Shown here piece after piece: positions 10,401-17,774 of a stretch of DNA of 52,325 nucleotides. Position 1 is the stretch's first letter, and the number at the start of each line of letters is the position of its first letter. The stretch is from Saprospiraceae bacterium (GTDB lineage: Bacteria > Bacteroidota > Bacteroidia > Chitinophagales > Saprospiraceae). The notes under the pieces were generated by a model. The model saw only the letters and a program-made list of their open reading frames with translations. It made no database searches and had not been told where the DNA came from. The translations under genes were made by a program, and so were the position numbers. The DNA lies in the NCBI GenBank assembly GCA_029262995.1, contig JAJCYH010000018.1, forward strand, positions 1 to 52,325, in the 5' to 3' direction.

Positions 10401-10518
10401 TGGTTGAATAAAAATCAGAAAACTTGATTGAGCGTAAGTTTTTCACAGCAATTATTATAAGATTTGTAAATAAAAAAAATAAACAGCCGAAGATGTAAGA
10501 GACTTTATATTTAGTCAA
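7441..10518 (-). CDS. susC: SusC-family TonB-dependent maltodextrin receptor
   Basis: The product is about 1000 residues. After a signal peptide comes a carboxypeptidase-regulatory-like domain (about 57-140, RGVVTDAISGEKLIGVNI), the SusC signature DEVVVVGYGAVVKKDLTGAV, a plug domain with VLKDASAAAIYGSRGANGV, and a 22-strand-type barrel ending in FLLGVNVDF. It transports oligosaccharides through the outer membrane using TonB energy, capped by the adjacent SusD. From the ATG at 10518 there are two hydrophobic stretches; GTG 10446 (then KNLRSIKFSDF) would give a single ordinary signal peptide and is probably the true start. A strong hairpin lies between the upstream susE-like gene and this one, so it may be separately expressed. 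Confidence 0.96.
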   Translation of the reverse strand: MTKYKVSYIFGCLFFLFTNLIIIAVKNLRSIKFSDFYSTTFLTLLLVIFVSQTGITQVRGVVTDAISGEKLIGVNILIKNQDSSGTISDIAGAYSIDVNSNDTLVFSYVGYISQEIAVGNQTTLNISLNEAIELLDEVVVVGYGAVVKKDLTGAVTKIGQKDFNRGAFSSPESLINGKVAGVQISGDGSPGGSTKIRMRGSTSISADSEPLIVIDGVPMEGGSLGGRNPLNFVNTHDVEYVTVLKDASAAAIYGSRGANGVIIITTKEGKKGGPKLSYSGRVNVSNFSGGSNVLSRNNFVNAITAKAPQELEFLGEASTDWVGEVLRNGIGQDHNLNFSGATDDLNYNISLGYQVNNGVLKGSQNINKNISLNLGTSLFNDKLKINFKSKSALLDNVFVNNVIGSAQGFDPTRPILDPDSKYGGYFEWDDPLSAGNPVADLELNSSVGQVKRSLNAVNLAYDLPFLDGLTINSNLSYDYSKADVRVLSDPLLKGNVIAKNGGTLRNEDQRNYSAVMETFLSYTKKLESINSSLTFIGGHSWQEVDINVFNINGIQLQEIDGELTYTDEIKKDSTLTKNRLISFFGRVNMTLDDRYLLTASLRRDGSTKFGPANKWGLFPAFAFGWRILEEGFATGINNTFSDLKLRVGWGITGNERIGSYLFSTFYRYGTNDATYQFGDEFVRTLRGVGVDPDIKWEQTTSINLGLDFGFANGRVSGSLDLYEKKTEDLLFTVAASAFTNLSDRILTNIGEMNNKGVELVLNTVLADKKNIDWNLGFNAAYNKNKIVKLDNSNLPDFLGYEEGGISGDIGQTIQILKVGESSESFRTYQHLYGTDGKPLVDGRDWNGDGIIDLADIYQDQNDDGIVNEQDLVIAKNALPDVILGITSSLRFKKWDMSATIRAHMGNYVYNNVASSTGFFNRLSDRPPVTNNVHKSTFINNFSDKQLKSDVYIENASFMKLDNITFGYTLNTKSFRQLRVYATASNIFTLTQYSGFDPELPQNTNGIDNNLYPVSRNFLLGVNVDF

Positions 10519-10549
10519 GCGGTATTGGGAGAAATAGTCAGCTTGAGAA

Positions 10550-10583
10550 AAGGGAAGACAGTAGAATAATACTATCTCCCCTT
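10550..10583 (-). promoter_or_regulatory. 14-bp hairpin between the susE-like gene and susC
   Basis: Arms at 10550-10563 and 10570-10583 pair along all 14 positions on the minus-strand RNA, with two G-U pairs, around a 6-base loop. On that strand the stem is followed by TTTTCTC, a weak T-tract. It could act as a partial terminator, an mRNA processing or stabilising element, or both, setting SusE-like protein against SusC levels. Confidence 0.55.
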
Positions 10584-10604
10584 CTATAAATATTGAACTT
10601 TATT

Positions 10605-12050
10605 TTATTGTTTTACTGCAGTTGCACCATAATTGGCGCCATCAAATGTCATTGTAATCAGGTATGTTCCTGCTTCCGCAAAACTCAGGTTTCCACCATC
10701 TTGAATTAAAGGACTAAGGTTTTCACCTAAATTTAATTTCCAGTCATGACCAGCTCTGAATTTCCACTGATCTGTGGTGAAGTCTCCTGTTAAAGTAAAT
10801 GTAGCTATACCAGAATCAAAACCTTGAGATTCCAAGTCTGTATCCATGTCCCAACTTCCTGTAGGTGATCCCATTCCAATAACACTCCATCCCAGGTCAG
10901 AAACGGTTAATTGCCATGTCATTCCTTCATCCGCAGTAGACATCGTCAAATAATAGGCACCAGTTCCTGGAGCCATAAAATTTGTTCCTGAATTACTTTC
11001 AAGCATATCTACTGAAGCACCTCCATAATTCACATCCCATGCATCATTAGCTCTTATTTTCCATGATCCACCATCTACGAAAGTTATAACTCCGTACCAT
11101 CCGTGAACATCATTTTCAAATTTGTATAACAAATTTCTGTCGGAATCCCAGCCATTAGCAGTTGCATCACCGATTATACCCCAGCTAAAATCATTAGGAT
11201 CAAACGTAAGCTCAGGTGCATCACCTGTTCTGTTCAGGTCAACTGAAAATCCTGATCGAGGATCCCAATCTACAGTAATTGTATATATTCCTTCGACAGT
11301 TTGCTCAATATTCGGACCATCGTTACCATTCTGAAGATCAGTAGCTGCACCTCCAAAGTTGGTAAACATTTGATAGCCATTTGAAGCCATAAAACCAGCG
11401 TTGGAATCAGCCCTTCTGTCAATACTCCATCGGCAGTTAAATCTGATTTTCCACTGGCCATTTCTTAAAATTACATCAGACATAGACCATGACCCTCCAG
11501 TAGCATCAACTGAACCAGTCAATCTTGTATCTGAAGACCATCCACCCGGTGTTGCATCTCCAATAAGGCCTGGAGAATCGATTGCATAAAGAATTGTTTC
11601 ACCAGTCATCTGATCATAAGTAACTCTGTACAAATCTCCTGAAGCTACATTGAAAGCTGAAGCTGATGCAGAAGCACTAACAACTGTGTAATCGTTAAAG
11701 TCACAATCAGAACCTTCATCTGTGATTACTTCAGTAGTACCACCCAATGTGCTTGTTACTTCTTTATTGGTAATCTGTACAATGTTATAGCTTCCAGCCG
11801 CTAGAAATACATATCCTCCCAAAAAGCCTGATCGACCCTGAGAAGTAAAACCATCATCTTCTACATTTTCAGTAGTAAGCTGCGCAGTTGATGAAGGATC
11901 TTGTCCATCAGCAGCTATATAGTACCCATCAGCAACATTGATGCCACCAGATCCCGGATCGATAATAATATCATCATCATCTCCACAAGAGACCATGAAT
12001 AGCGACATTGAAAGGGCTAATAAAAAAGAAAACTTTAAAATATTTTTCAT
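10605..12050 (-). CDS. SusE/SusF-like surface starch-binding lipoprotein
   Basis: The 481-residue lipoprotein has a signal peptide ending LFMVSC (Cys22), followed by GDDDD, an acidic stretch of the kind that acts as a surface-export signal in Bacteroidota lipoproteins. Three repeats share a pattern like WS(V/I)IG(D/M)A-GW-D and end in WKIR/WKFR with strands (about 160-275, 290-375 and 385-481), matching the tandem starch-binding modules of SusE/SusF. It should hold starch or maltodextrin at the cell surface. It is the first gene of the minus-strand arm, ahead of susC, whereas in the classical Sus order SusE follows SusD. It is transcribed divergently from the LacI-type regulator. Confidence 0.85.
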   Translation of the reverse strand: MKNILKFSFLLALSMSLFMVSCGDDDDIIIDPGSGGINVADGYYIAADGQDPSSTAQLTTENVEDDGFTSQGRSGFLGGYVFLAAGSYNIVQITNKEVTSTLGGTTEVITDEGSDCDFNDYTVVSASASASAFNVASGDLYRVTYDQMTGETILYAIDSPGLIGDATPGGWSSDTRLTGSVDATGGSWSMSDVILRNGQWKIRFNCRWSIDRRADSNAGFMASNGYQMFTNFGGAATDLQNGNDGPNIEQTVEGIYTITVDWDPRSGFSVDLNRTGDAPELTFDPNDFSWGIIGDATANGWDSDRNLLYKFENDVHGWYGVITFVDGGSWKIRANDAWDVNYGGASVDMLESNSGTNFMAPGTGAYYLTMSTADEGMTWQLTVSDLGWSVIGMGSPTGSWDMDTDLESQGFDSGIATFTLTGDFTTDQWKFRAGHDWKLNLGENLSPLIQDGGNLSFAEAGTYLITMTFDGANYGATAVKQ

Positions 12051-12102
12051 CGTTAAATTTTTAATTTGAATTGTTAGAATTGTTATTTAAATAAAAACCA
12101 AA

Positions 12103-12125
12103 TTCTTGTAACACTAAAACTTCTG
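12103..12125. promoter_or_regulatory. TTCTTGTAACAC...ACTTCTG element, susE-like upstream copy
   Basis: TTCTTGTAACAC, a 4-base spacer and ACTTCTG occur here, about 55 bases upstream of the susE-like start. A near-identical element (spacer 3) lies at 13363-13384 before the transporter operon, and the core GTAACAC appears inverted at 12237-12243 before the regulator gene. Its placement at all three promoters of the locus suggests a shared cis element, of unknown binder. Confidence 0.4.
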
Positions 12126-12167
12126 CTTAAATGTATGTAAATTCACTGTATTCATTTGATTAGCATA

Positions 12168-12196
12168 TTACTAAATCTACGCAAACGATTTAGTAA
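12168..12196. promoter_or_regulatory. inverted-repeat operator in the divergent sus/lacI promoter region
   Basis: Perfect 10-bp arms TTACTAAATC (12168-12177) and GATTTAGTAA (12187-12196) surround a 9-base spacer. The spacer and right arm include GCAAACG, a half-site common in LacI-family operators. It sits about 100 bases before the regulator start and 120 before the susE-like start, the expected place for control of both by the adjacent LacI-type protein. Confidence 0.55.
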
Positions 12197-12293
12197 ATGT
12201 TATTAGGCAAATATAATTCTAACAAAACGAACCTTTGTGTTACTATTGTTTGGCAAAATAAAATTCTGTAATTCTGTTTAATAAAATATCAAT

Positions 12294-13328
12294 ATGATAA
12301 ATCGTATTACTCAGAAAGAAATAGCGAAACACATGAATGTTTCGATTTCGACGGTTTCAAAAGCCCTTAAAGATAGCTATGAAATAAGTAAAGATTTAAG
12401 ACATAAAATTCAAGCTTACGCAAAACAAAACAAGTATTTTCCAAACCCCATTGCTTTAAATTTAAAAAACAAGTCGAGTCAAACCATCGCCTTAATTTTG
12501 CCTGAAATTATCCATCATTTTTTTTCTTCTGTAATCAAAGGAATTGAAGAGGTAATCCATAATAATGGATACAACCTGATCATAAGCTTAACTCAGGATT
12601 CACTTGAGAAAGAAATTCAAAATGTTGAAAACCTAGCTCAAAAAAATGTCGATGGTTTTATACTATGTCTTTCTAAAGAAACACAATGGAACAATTCCAT
12701 TGCTCATATTCAGGAAGCAATAGACACGGGGCATCCCGTAGTTTTATTTGATCGGGTTACTGATTTGGTTGAATGCGATAAAGTAATTTCAAACGATTAT
12801 GAAAGCGCAATTCAGGTCACTAATAATCTACTTGCTGAAGGGAGAAGAAAAATAGGTCTTATTACAACTCAGGACTTTATAAGTGTTGGAACATTGCGAA
12901 CAAAAGGCTATGAAGATGCACTGAATAAATTGGGAATTGAAGTGGACAGATCTCGAATTCTGAAAGTTTCCAATGTGGATAATTCCAATGAAGAAATAAA
13001 AGAATTCATCGATAAATCTGAGGTAGATGCCATTATCGGGGTTAATGAAACTTTCACCGCTCAAGCTTTGATGCATCTTAGGAAAAAAGGGAAAAGTGTT
13101 CCAGAAGATATCAGTTTAGTCACTTTTAGCGATGGTCTTTTATCAACATTTACATCTCCAAATTTAACAGCCCTAGATCAACAAGGAATGCAAATGGGAA
13201 TGGCTTCTGCTACCTTACTCATCAAAAGATTAGAAGCAAAAGCAAAGAAAAGGCAAGCCCCTTTATTTAAAACAGAAATTATTGAAACCAAGTGGATAAA
13301 ACGGGACTCAACAAAAAAACAATTTTGA
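12294..13328 (+). CDS. LacI-family transcriptional regulator of the maltodextrin locus
   Basis: The 344-residue protein has an N-terminal LacI helix-turn-helix (ITQKEIAKHMNVSISTVSKAL, about 5-25) with hinge helix, followed by a periplasmic-binding-protein-like effector domain (IALILPEI at about 65, VVLFDRV, IGLITT, VDAIIGVNE and ISLVTFSDG). Such regulators bind a sugar, in this position presumably maltose or a maltodextrin, and release or activate the neighbouring promoters. It is divergent from the susE-like operon with an inverted-repeat operator between them, and precedes the transporter-phosphorylase operon. Whether it represses or activates cannot be read from sequence. Confidence 0.93.
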   Translation: MINRITQKEIAKHMNVSISTVSKALKDSYEISKDLRHKIQAYAKQNKYFPNPIALNLKNKSSQTIALILPEIIHHFFSSVIKGIEEVIHNNGYNLIISLTQDSLEKEIQNVENLAQKNVDGFILCLSKETQWNNSIAHIQEAIDTGHPVVLFDRVTDLVECDKVISNDYESAIQVTNNLLAEGRRKIGLITTQDFISVGTLRTKGYEDALNKLGIEVDRSRILKVSNVDNSNEEIKEFIDKSEVDAIIGVNETFTAQALMHLRKKGKSVPEDISLVTFSDGLLSTFTSPNLTALDQQGMQMGMASATLLIKRLEAKAKKRQAPLFKTEIIETKWIKRDSTKKQF

Positions 13329-13362
13329 ATTTTCTCTGAGTTATATATATTTGCACCAACAC

Positions 13363-13384
13363 TTCTTGTAACACTTCACTTCTG
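13363..13384. promoter_or_regulatory. TTCTTGTAACAC...ACTTCTG element, transporter operon copy
   Basis: This is the second copy of the split 12+7-base element seen at 12103-12125, here with a 3-base spacer and 47 bases before the transporter ATG. It lies immediately left of the palindrome at 13388-13405. Confidence 0.4.
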
Positions 13385-13387
13385 ACA

Positions 13388-13405
13388 TTAACCAATTTTG
13401 GTTAA
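13388..13405. promoter_or_regulatory. 18-bp perfect palindrome before the transporter operon
   Basis: TTAACCAATTTTGGTTAA is a perfect palindrome (8-bp arms, TT centre) located 25 bases before the transporter ATG. It is a good candidate operator, either for the neighbouring LacI-type protein or for another regulator, because it differs from the operator at 12168-12196. Confidence 0.5.
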
Positions 13406-13430
13406 GTGTATCCTATATTTATTATATAAC

Positions 13431-14801
13431 ATGAATAAACAGAAACTAAGTTTCTGGGAAATTTGGAATATGAGTTTTGGATTCCTCGGGATTCAATTCG
13501 GATTTGCCCTACAGGGCGGATTTATGTCCAGAATCTTCCAGACTCTTGGAGCAAGTGAAAGTGAAATACCATTATTATGGATTGCGGCGCCTTTAACGGG
13601 ATTGCTGGTTCAACCCATAATTGGCTATATGAGTGATCGTACTTGGAGCCCAAGATGGGGGCGACGTAAACCTTATTTTCTTATAGGTGCCGTTCTAAGT
13701 TCACTTGCACTATTTTTTGTTCCTCATTCACCAGTGCTTTGGGTTGCGGCCGGATTTTTATGGATTTTGGATGCCTCTATCAATATTTCAATGGAACCCT
13801 TCAGAGCCCTTGTTGCAGACAAGCTTTCGGAAGAACAGCGGTCCTATGGCTTTATAGTCCAAACGCTAATAATTGGTATTGGAACATGGATAGCGAGTAA
13901 TTTGCCATGGTTTATCTCAAAGATGGGCATAAGTGATGCCGCTTCAGCTGGGGTATTGCCGATGTCGGTTAAGATAGCTTTTGCAATCGGTGCTTTAGTG
14001 TTTCTCCTTTCAATACTATGGACGGTTTTTAAGACTTCTGAATATCCTCCAGATGACATGCAGGCATTCGAAAAGATGAAAAAGGAGAAAAATAATTTCT
14101 TTAAAGATATTCTGGAAAACATCGGGAGTATGCCGACAACAATGAAAAAACTGGGACTCATTCAGTTTTTTAGCTGGTTTGCATTTTTCACAATGTGGAG
14201 TATGGCTAATCCCGCTTTGACTGAGCATGTTTTTGAAACACCAATCCCTGTTGTAGAAGAATACGATATGGGGAATACTGAAGCATTGCTGATATTTGAT
14301 ATAGCAAACACAAAGTTTCAAAAATCATCAAATCTGGTCGGCTCTTATATGGGTATTTATGGATTGAGTTCCATGTTATTTGCCTTTATTCTAACATTAT
14401 ATACTGCTAAAAAACGGATTAACAGAAAACTGGTTCATCTAGGTTCATTGTGTCTGGGAGGCATTGGATTTATACTGATGAATTTCATTCCTTCACCTGA
14501 ATGGCTAGCACTTTGTTTTGGTCTAATTGGTTTTGCTTGGGGAAGTATTCTTAGTATGCCCTATGCAATGCTCTCGAGTTCAGTCGAACCGGATAAGATG
14601 GGCGTGGTTATGGGAATTTTTAACATGTTCATAGTTATACCACAGATTATTGCAGCCTTGGGTGGTATTAATTTCCTGTATAAATTATTAGGTGAAGGAG
14701 CCATTAACGCTATGACAGTAGCTGGAATTAGTCTGATACTCGCTGGGTTAAGCAATTTATTTATTACCAATAAGCACGCAATAAGCTATCAGGAAATCTA
14801 A
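13431..14801 (+). CDS. MFS sugar transporter, SLC45/GPH-like (probable maltose importer)
   Basis: ATG 13431 (MNKQKLSFWEIWNMSFGF) is chosen over a TTG 33 bases upstream that overlaps the palindrome; the product is 456 residues with about 12 membrane segments. The loop GYMSDRTWSPRWGRRKPY is the major-facilitator loop 2-3 signature in the form seen in SLC45-like sugar/H+ symporters of Bacteroidota maltose loci. It should carry maltose or short maltodextrins from periplasm to cytoplasm, feeding the cytoplasmic maltose phosphorylase. It is followed two bases later by pgmB and so heads a six-gene operon. The substrate is inferred from context. Confidence 0.9.
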   Translation: MNKQKLSFWEIWNMSFGFLGIQFGFALQGGFMSRIFQTLGASESEIPLLWIAAPLTGLLVQPIIGYMSDRTWSPRWGRRKPYFLIGAVLSSLALFFVPHSPVLWVAAGFLWILDASINISMEPFRALVADKLSEEQRSYGFIVQTLIIGIGTWIASNLPWFISKMGISDAASAGVLPMSVKIAFAIGALVFLLSILWTVFKTSEYPPDDMQAFEKMKKEKNNFFKDILENIGSMPTTMKKLGLIQFFSWFAFFTMWSMANPALTEHVFETPIPVVEEYDMGNTEALLIFDIANTKFQKSSNLVGSYMGIYGLSSMLFAFILTLYTAKKRINRKLVHLGSLCLGGIGFILMNFIPSPEWLALCFGLIGFAWGSILSMPYAMLSSSVEPDKMGVVMGIFNMFIVIPQIIAALGGINFLYKLLGEGAINAMTVAGISLILAGLSNLFITNKHAISYQEI

Positions 14802-14803
14802 TT

Positions 14804-15463
14804 ATGATGAAAACGAAAGTGTGCATATTCGATCTGGATGGAGTTGTAGTGGATACAGCTAAATTTCATTTTTTGGCTTGGAAAGAGCTAGCTGAAAAAT
14901 TAGATTATCCATTTAGTGAGAAGGAAAACGAGAAATTAAAAGGTGTAAGCCGTAAAAATTCATTGGAGATTATTCTTGGCTGGGCTAAAAAACCTCTTCG
15001 TGAAGAAACGAAAGAAAGGTTACTTATTGAAAAGAATAAAAATTACTTGTCTCATGTTGAGCGTTTGACACAAAATGATATTTTGCCTGGCATAATGGAT
15101 GTATTGGCTTGTTTGCGCACCCTAAATGTCAATACAGCAATTGGTTCGTCAAGTAAAAACGCCCGATATATTCTTGAGAAACTTGAGCTGACAGATCGAT
15201 TCGATGTTATTGTAGATGGTACAGACGTTAAAAGAGGCAAACCAGATCCTGAAGTATTTGCGTTGGGGGCCGAAAGATTAAAAGTCAATTATGAAGAATG
15301 CCTTGTTATTGAAGATGCAGTAGCAGGAATTCAAGCTGCACAAAAATTAGGAATGAAGACTATTGGTGTTGGTCAAGCAGATGAATTAAGACTAGCGGAT
15401 TATAAATTTTCATCCTTATCCGAATTGTCAACCGATTTATTAATAAAAATTATTGCTGCATAA
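14804..15463 (+). CDS. pgmB: beta-phosphoglucomutase (HAD family)
   Basis: The 219-residue HAD-superfamily protein carries the nucleophile motif FDLDGVVVDTA (D10, D12), the cap region with LKGVSRKNSLE, the GSSSKNA motif II, the KRGKPDPEVF motif III lysine and the VIEDAVAGIQAA motif IV. This set matches beta-phosphoglucomutase, which turns beta-D-glucose-1-phosphate into glucose-6-phosphate. Its partner is the GH65 phosphorylase whose ATG lies one base after this stop codon, so the beta-phosphate product flows straight into glycolysis. The next-codon ATG at 14807 is an alternative start. Confidence 0.95.
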   Translation: MMKTKVCIFDLDGVVVDTAKFHFLAWKELAEKLDYPFSEKENEKLKGVSRKNSLEIILGWAKKPLREETKERLLIEKNKNYLSHVERLTQNDILPGIMDVLACLRTLNVNTAIGSSSKNARYILEKLELTDRFDVIVDGTDVKRGKPDPEVFALGAERLKVNYEECLVIEDAVAGIQAAQKLGMKTIGVGQADELRLADYKFSSLSELSTDLLIKIIAA

Positions 15464-15464
15464 T

Positions 15465-17768
15465 ATGCAAAAGAAATATATAAAAGAAGACCCTTGGTCC
15501 CTCATTCAAGAGGGATGGAATGCTGAAAGAGTTGAATCTTCGGAAAGCCTATTTAGCATAGGGAACGGATTTATTGGTCAGAGAGCTAATTTTGAAGAAA
15601 CATACTCAGGAAAGACATTTCAGGGGAGTTATGTAGGCGGTGTGTATTATCCCGATAAGACACGTGTGGGATGGTGGAAAAATGGATATCCCGAGTATTT
15701 TGCCAAAGTCCTTAATGCTCCAAACTGGATCGGGTTAAAAGTTATATGTAATGATGAAGAACTAGATTTAAATTTAGCAAAAGAAATAATAAACTACCGT
15801 CTCGAGCTAAATATGAGAGCGGGATGGCTAAACCGAAGTTTTGAAATTATATTACAAAATGGAAGCCATCTCAAAATAAATTCCAGAAGATTCATTTCCT
15901 TAGCCATTAAGGAATTAGGTGCTATAAAATATGATGTACAACTTATCAATATAGATGCTGATGTAAAAATCATTCCTTTTGTAGATGCAGATATCAATAA
16001 TTCGGACTCCAATTGGGATCATAAATTTTGGAATATAGTTGGCAGTAAATTTCAAGGGAATGCAGCCTGGATACGAACGATAACCAATAAAACCAATTTT
16101 GATGTGGCTACTTTCATGGACACCAAACTAATATTGGACTCCGGTGATTTGGTTGAGAAGAATCAAATTTCAGGGCATAAAAAAGTAGAGCATAATTACG
16201 AATTCCATTTGGAAAAAGGACAATCTGCTACCCTCATAAAATTTGGTGGTTATGTAAGTTCGCTTAATACCCCTTCCGATGGGATTGATCAAAAAGTAGT
16301 TTCTATTATCAGTAAAGCAAACGAAATAGGATTTGATGCGCTCTTGAATATTCAAAAGAAAAAATGGGGTGACGTATGGAAAATGTCTGATATTCAAATA
16401 GAAGGAGATGTATCCGCTCAGCAAGGAATACGCTTCAATATATTCCAACTGAATCAAACCTATAACGGAGAAGATTACAGACTAAATATTGGACCAAAAG
16501 GATTTACAGGTGAAAAATATGGTGGAGGAACCTACTGGGATACTGAAGCATATTGTTTGCCTTTTTATATGGTTACAAAGAATCAGGAAGTTGCACTCAA
16601 TCTATTAAGATACCGGTATCAACATCTTGAAAAGGCCAAAGAAAATGCAATAAAATTAGGCTTTAATACGGGTGCTGCTCTCTATCCCATGGTCACAATG
16701 AACGGAGAAGAGTGCCATAATGAATGGGAAATAACATTTGAAGAAATTCATAGAAATGGAGCAATTTCCTATGCAATATTTAATTACACAAGATATACCG
16801 GAGATACTAAATATCTCTTTAATGAAGGCATTGAAGTACTGATTGCCGTAGCACGATTCTGGGTGCAGCGGGTTCATTTTTCTAAAGTAAAAAACCAATA
16901 TGTTATTCTAGGTGTAACTGGCCCAAACGAATATGAAAACAATGTCAATAACAATTGGTACACGAATTTTATAGCTAAATGGTGCATGTCTTATGCATTA
17001 GAAACCTTAGATAATTTGAAGCAAATCAATAAGGAAGGTTTTGAAGATATAAAAGAAAAATTGTTATTTACAGATGCAGAATCTGAGAAGATGAAAAATG
17101 TTTCTGAAAATATTTATCTGCCTTATGATAGCGAAAGGGATATTTTCTTACAACAAGATTTATTTCTCGATAAAGAAATTGCACCTGCCTCTTCTTTAAA
17201 GCCAGATGAGCGTCCCATCAATCAGAATTGGTCATGGGATAGGATACTTCGGTCTTGTTATATTAAACAGGCAGATGTATTACAGGGAATGTATTTATTT
17301 GAAGATCAATTTACAAAAGCAGAGCTAGAAAGGAATTTTGAGTTTTATGAACCTTTAACTGTTCATGAGTCATCATTGTCTCCTTGTGTACACAGTATTT
17401 TAGCATCTTCACTCGGGAGAACAGAAAAGGCTTATTCATTATATCTAAGAACATCGCGTCTTGACATAGATGATTACAACCATGAAGTTGAAGAAGGATG
17501 TCACATAACGAGTATGGCTGGAACCTGGTTAAGTATTGTTGAAGGTTTTGGAGGCATGCGAATCTTAAATGACAGACTATCGTTTAATCCAAAAATTCCA
17601 GACAATTGGAAGGCCTATACGTTCAAAGTTAATTTTAGAAATCATATTTTAAGAGTTGAAGTCAGTAAAGAATCTACGAAATTTGTTCTGGAAAAAGGGA
17701 ATGAATTGGAACTTTATCTGAATGGAAATCTTATCCAAATTGAATCTGAAGCCAGAGTATTAAGCTAA
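15465..17768 (+). CDS. GH65 maltose phosphorylase
   Basis: ATG 15465 (MQKKYIKEDPW), one base after the pgmB stop, gives 767 residues, the usual length for GH65 phosphorylases. An N-terminal beta-sandwich (SLFSIGNGFIGQRANFEE) leads into an (alpha/alpha)6 barrel. The catalytic acid is E489 in TGPNEYENNVNNNWYTN, and the phosphate-site region HESSLSPCVHS follows. The enzyme splits maltose with phosphate into glucose and beta-glucose-1-phosphate; the neighbouring pgmB is the expected partner. No signal peptide, so it is cytoplasmic. Trehalose or kojibiose phosphorylase are less likely alternatives, given the amylase-rich locus. Confidence 0.92.
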   Translation: MQKKYIKEDPWSLIQEGWNAERVESSESLFSIGNGFIGQRANFEETYSGKTFQGSYVGGVYYPDKTRVGWWKNGYPEYFAKVLNAPNWIGLKVICNDEELDLNLAKEIINYRLELNMRAGWLNRSFEIILQNGSHLKINSRRFISLAIKELGAIKYDVQLINIDADVKIIPFVDADINNSDSNWDHKFWNIVGSKFQGNAAWIRTITNKTNFDVATFMDTKLILDSGDLVEKNQISGHKKVEHNYEFHLEKGQSATLIKFGGYVSSLNTPSDGIDQKVVSIISKANEIGFDALLNIQKKKWGDVWKMSDIQIEGDVSAQQGIRFNIFQLNQTYNGEDYRLNIGPKGFTGEKYGGGTYWDTEAYCLPFYMVTKNQEVALNLLRYRYQHLEKAKENAIKLGFNTGAALYPMVTMNGEECHNEWEITFEEIHRNGAISYAIFNYTRYTGDTKYLFNEGIEVLIAVARFWVQRVHFSKVKNQYVILGVTGPNEYENNVNNNWYTNFIAKWCMSYALETLDNLKQINKEGFEDIKEKLLFTDAESEKMKNVSENIYLPYDSERDIFLQQDLFLDKEIAPASSLKPDERPINQNWSWDRILRSCYIKQADVLQGMYLFEDQFTKAELERNFEFYEPLTVHESSLSPCVHSILASSLGRTEKAYSLYLRTSRLDIDDYNHEVEEGCHITSMAGTWLSIVEGFGGMRILNDRLSFNPKIPDNWKAYTFKVNFRNHILRVEVSKESTKFVLEKGNELELYLNGNLIQIESEARVLS

Positions 17769-17774
17769 TCGAAA

